15,113 nt of DNA, taken from NCBI GenBank assembly GCA_900765105.1, contig CAAFQM010000276.1, positions 1 to 15,113 on the forward strand. Direction: 5' to 3'. Within the stretch, counting starts at the first letter, position 1; each line of letters starts with the position of its first letter. This DNA comes from an uncultured Faecalibacterium sp. GTDB taxonomy: Bacteria > Bacillota > Clostridia > Oscillospirales > Ruminococcaceae. This document shows, piece by piece, positions 14,314-15,113 of the stretch. The notes below the pieces were generated by a model that saw nothing but the letters and a program-made list of their open reading frames with translations, was not told the origin of the DNA and ran no database searches. The position numbers and the translations under genes are program-made.

Positions 14314-15113
14314 ATGGTTCGTAACGATTTGCGCAATGTTGCCATTATCGCTCACGTTGACCACGGCAAAACCACCCTGGTGGATGCAATGCTGCGTCAG
14401 AGCGGCGCTTTCCGCGATAATCAGGTCGTGGCCGAGCGCGTCATGGACAGCGGCGATATCGAGCGTGAGCGCGGCATCACCATTCTGGCCAAGAACTGCT
14501 CCTGCACCTACAAGGGTGTCAAGATCAATATCGTCGATACCCCGGGTCACGCCGACTTCGGTGGCGAGGTCGAGCGTGTGCTGAAAATGGTCAACGGCGT
14601 TCTGCTGCTGGTGGACGCCGCCGAGGGCTGCATGCCCCAGACCCGTTTCGTGCTGCAGAAGGCTCTGCAGCAGAACCTGAGCCTGGTGGTGGCCATCAAC
14701 AAGATCGACCGTCCCGATGCCCGCATCAAGGAAGTCATCGATGAAGTGCTGTACCTGCTGATGGATCTGGGCGCTACCGACGAACAGCTGGACTGCCCCA
14801 TGCTGTTCTGCTGCGGCCGCGACGGCACTGCCAGCCTGGACCCGGATGTGCCGGGCACCGACCTGATCCCCCTGTTCGACACCCTGCTGAGTACCATCAA
14901 GCCGCCCGAGGGTGACCCCGAGGCTCCCTTCCAGATGCTGGTGTCCTCTGTGGACTACAACGACTTCGTGGGCCGCATCGGCATCGGCCGCATCCAGAAC
15001 GGTGTTGCCAAGGTGGGCGAGGAAGTGGTCGTGTGCGACTGGCACAACCCCGACCTGAAGATGCGCGGCCGTCTGACCAAGCTGTACGACTTCCAGGCCA
15101 ACGGCCGTCAGCC
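14314..15113 (+). CDS. typA: Translational GTPase TypA/BipA, N-terminal part
   Basis: The first 266 codons of a gene that runs off the right edge (family length ~610). TypA/BipA is an EF-G-like GTPase that binds the ribosome and supports ribosome assembly and growth under cold or other stress. The G motifs are complete: G1 AHVDHGKTT at 13-21, G2 RERGITI at 51-57, G3 DTPGH at 75-79 and G4 NKID at 129-132. The G5 region reads CCGRDGTA, where Firmicutes relatives usually read ASGR. Domain II begins around 200 (PFQMLVSSVDYNDFVGRIGIGRI), which separates it from EF-G and LepA by the shorter G-domain insert. The ATG at 14314-14316 has AGAGG about ten bases upstream. It is divergent from the MBL/beta-CASP gene. 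Confidence 0.95.
   Translation, partial: MVRNDLRNVAIIAHVDHGKTTLVDAMLRQSGAFRDNQVVAERVMDSGDIERERGITILAKNCSCTYKGVKINIVDTPGHADFGGEVERVLKMVNGVLLLVDAAEGCMPQTRFVLQKALQQNLSLVVAINKIDRPDARIKEVIDEVLYLLMDLGATDEQLDCPMLFCCGRDGTASLDPDVPGTDLIPLFDTLLSTIKPPEGDPEAPFQMLVSSVDYNDFVGRIGIGRIQNGVAKVGEEVVVCDWHNPDLKMRGRLTKLYDFQANGRQ

Noticed and set aside
14287..15045. 252-codon minus-strand frame opposite typA
   Set aside because: It lies fully over the GTPase motifs of typA and has no recognisable protein signature.

Overview
The window is high-GC chromosomal sequence dominated by housekeeping genes. The gene set and order point to a gut Clostridia relative, most likely Oscillospiraceae (Faecalibacterium/Gemmiger-like). 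The reasons are a Gram-positive PolC-type replicative polymerase, FakA-type fatty acid kinase, the Firmicutes order pyrH-frr-uppS-cdsA-dxr-rseP-polC with ispG inserted where bacilli carry proS, AGGAG-type ribosome binding sites, and a hairpin-rich intergenic element of a kind I recall from these gut genomes. The genus assignment rests on recalled similarity and gene order, not on a search.

Layout. At 1-843 (+) is the 3' part of fakA, ending in a strong terminator shared with the convergent polC. From 12002 down to 928 the minus strand carries one long gene train, transcribed from a clear sigma-A-type promoter at about 12065-12093. In transcription order it is pyrH (UMP kinase), frr (ribosome recycling), uppS (undecaprenyl-PP synthase), cdsA (CDP-diacylglycerol synthase), dxr and ispG (MEP isoprenoid pathway) with rseP (intramembrane protease) between them, and polC (replicative polymerase). 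A GC-rich hairpin after frr and another after ispG could partly terminate transcription and set the relative dose of upstream and downstream genes. A ~206 bp MITE-like element fills the dxr-rseP gap and supplies two bases of the dxr stop codon.

Between 12003 and 12492 lies a tRNA-Gly(TCC) gene with its own near-consensus extended -10 promoter and a strong terminator, then a second bidirectional hairpin that ends the next minus-strand gene. That gene (12493-14100) encodes a metallo-beta-lactamase/beta-CASP protein, probably an RNA-processing nuclease. It is divergent from typA/bipA (14314 to the right edge, incomplete), a ribosome-associated GTPase; the 213 bp between them holds a promoter for each.

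Functionally the central train links nucleotide supply and translation (pyrH, frr) with envelope precursor synthesis (dxr and ispG feed isoprenoids to UppS; CdsA makes the phospholipid precursor), membrane proteolysis (rseP) and DNA replication (polC). I see no defence system, phage, integrase, CRISPR array or other clearly new system here. The most unusual items are the structured element after dxr, the two intra-operon hairpins, and the strong avoidance of three codons that creates very long antisense open frames.
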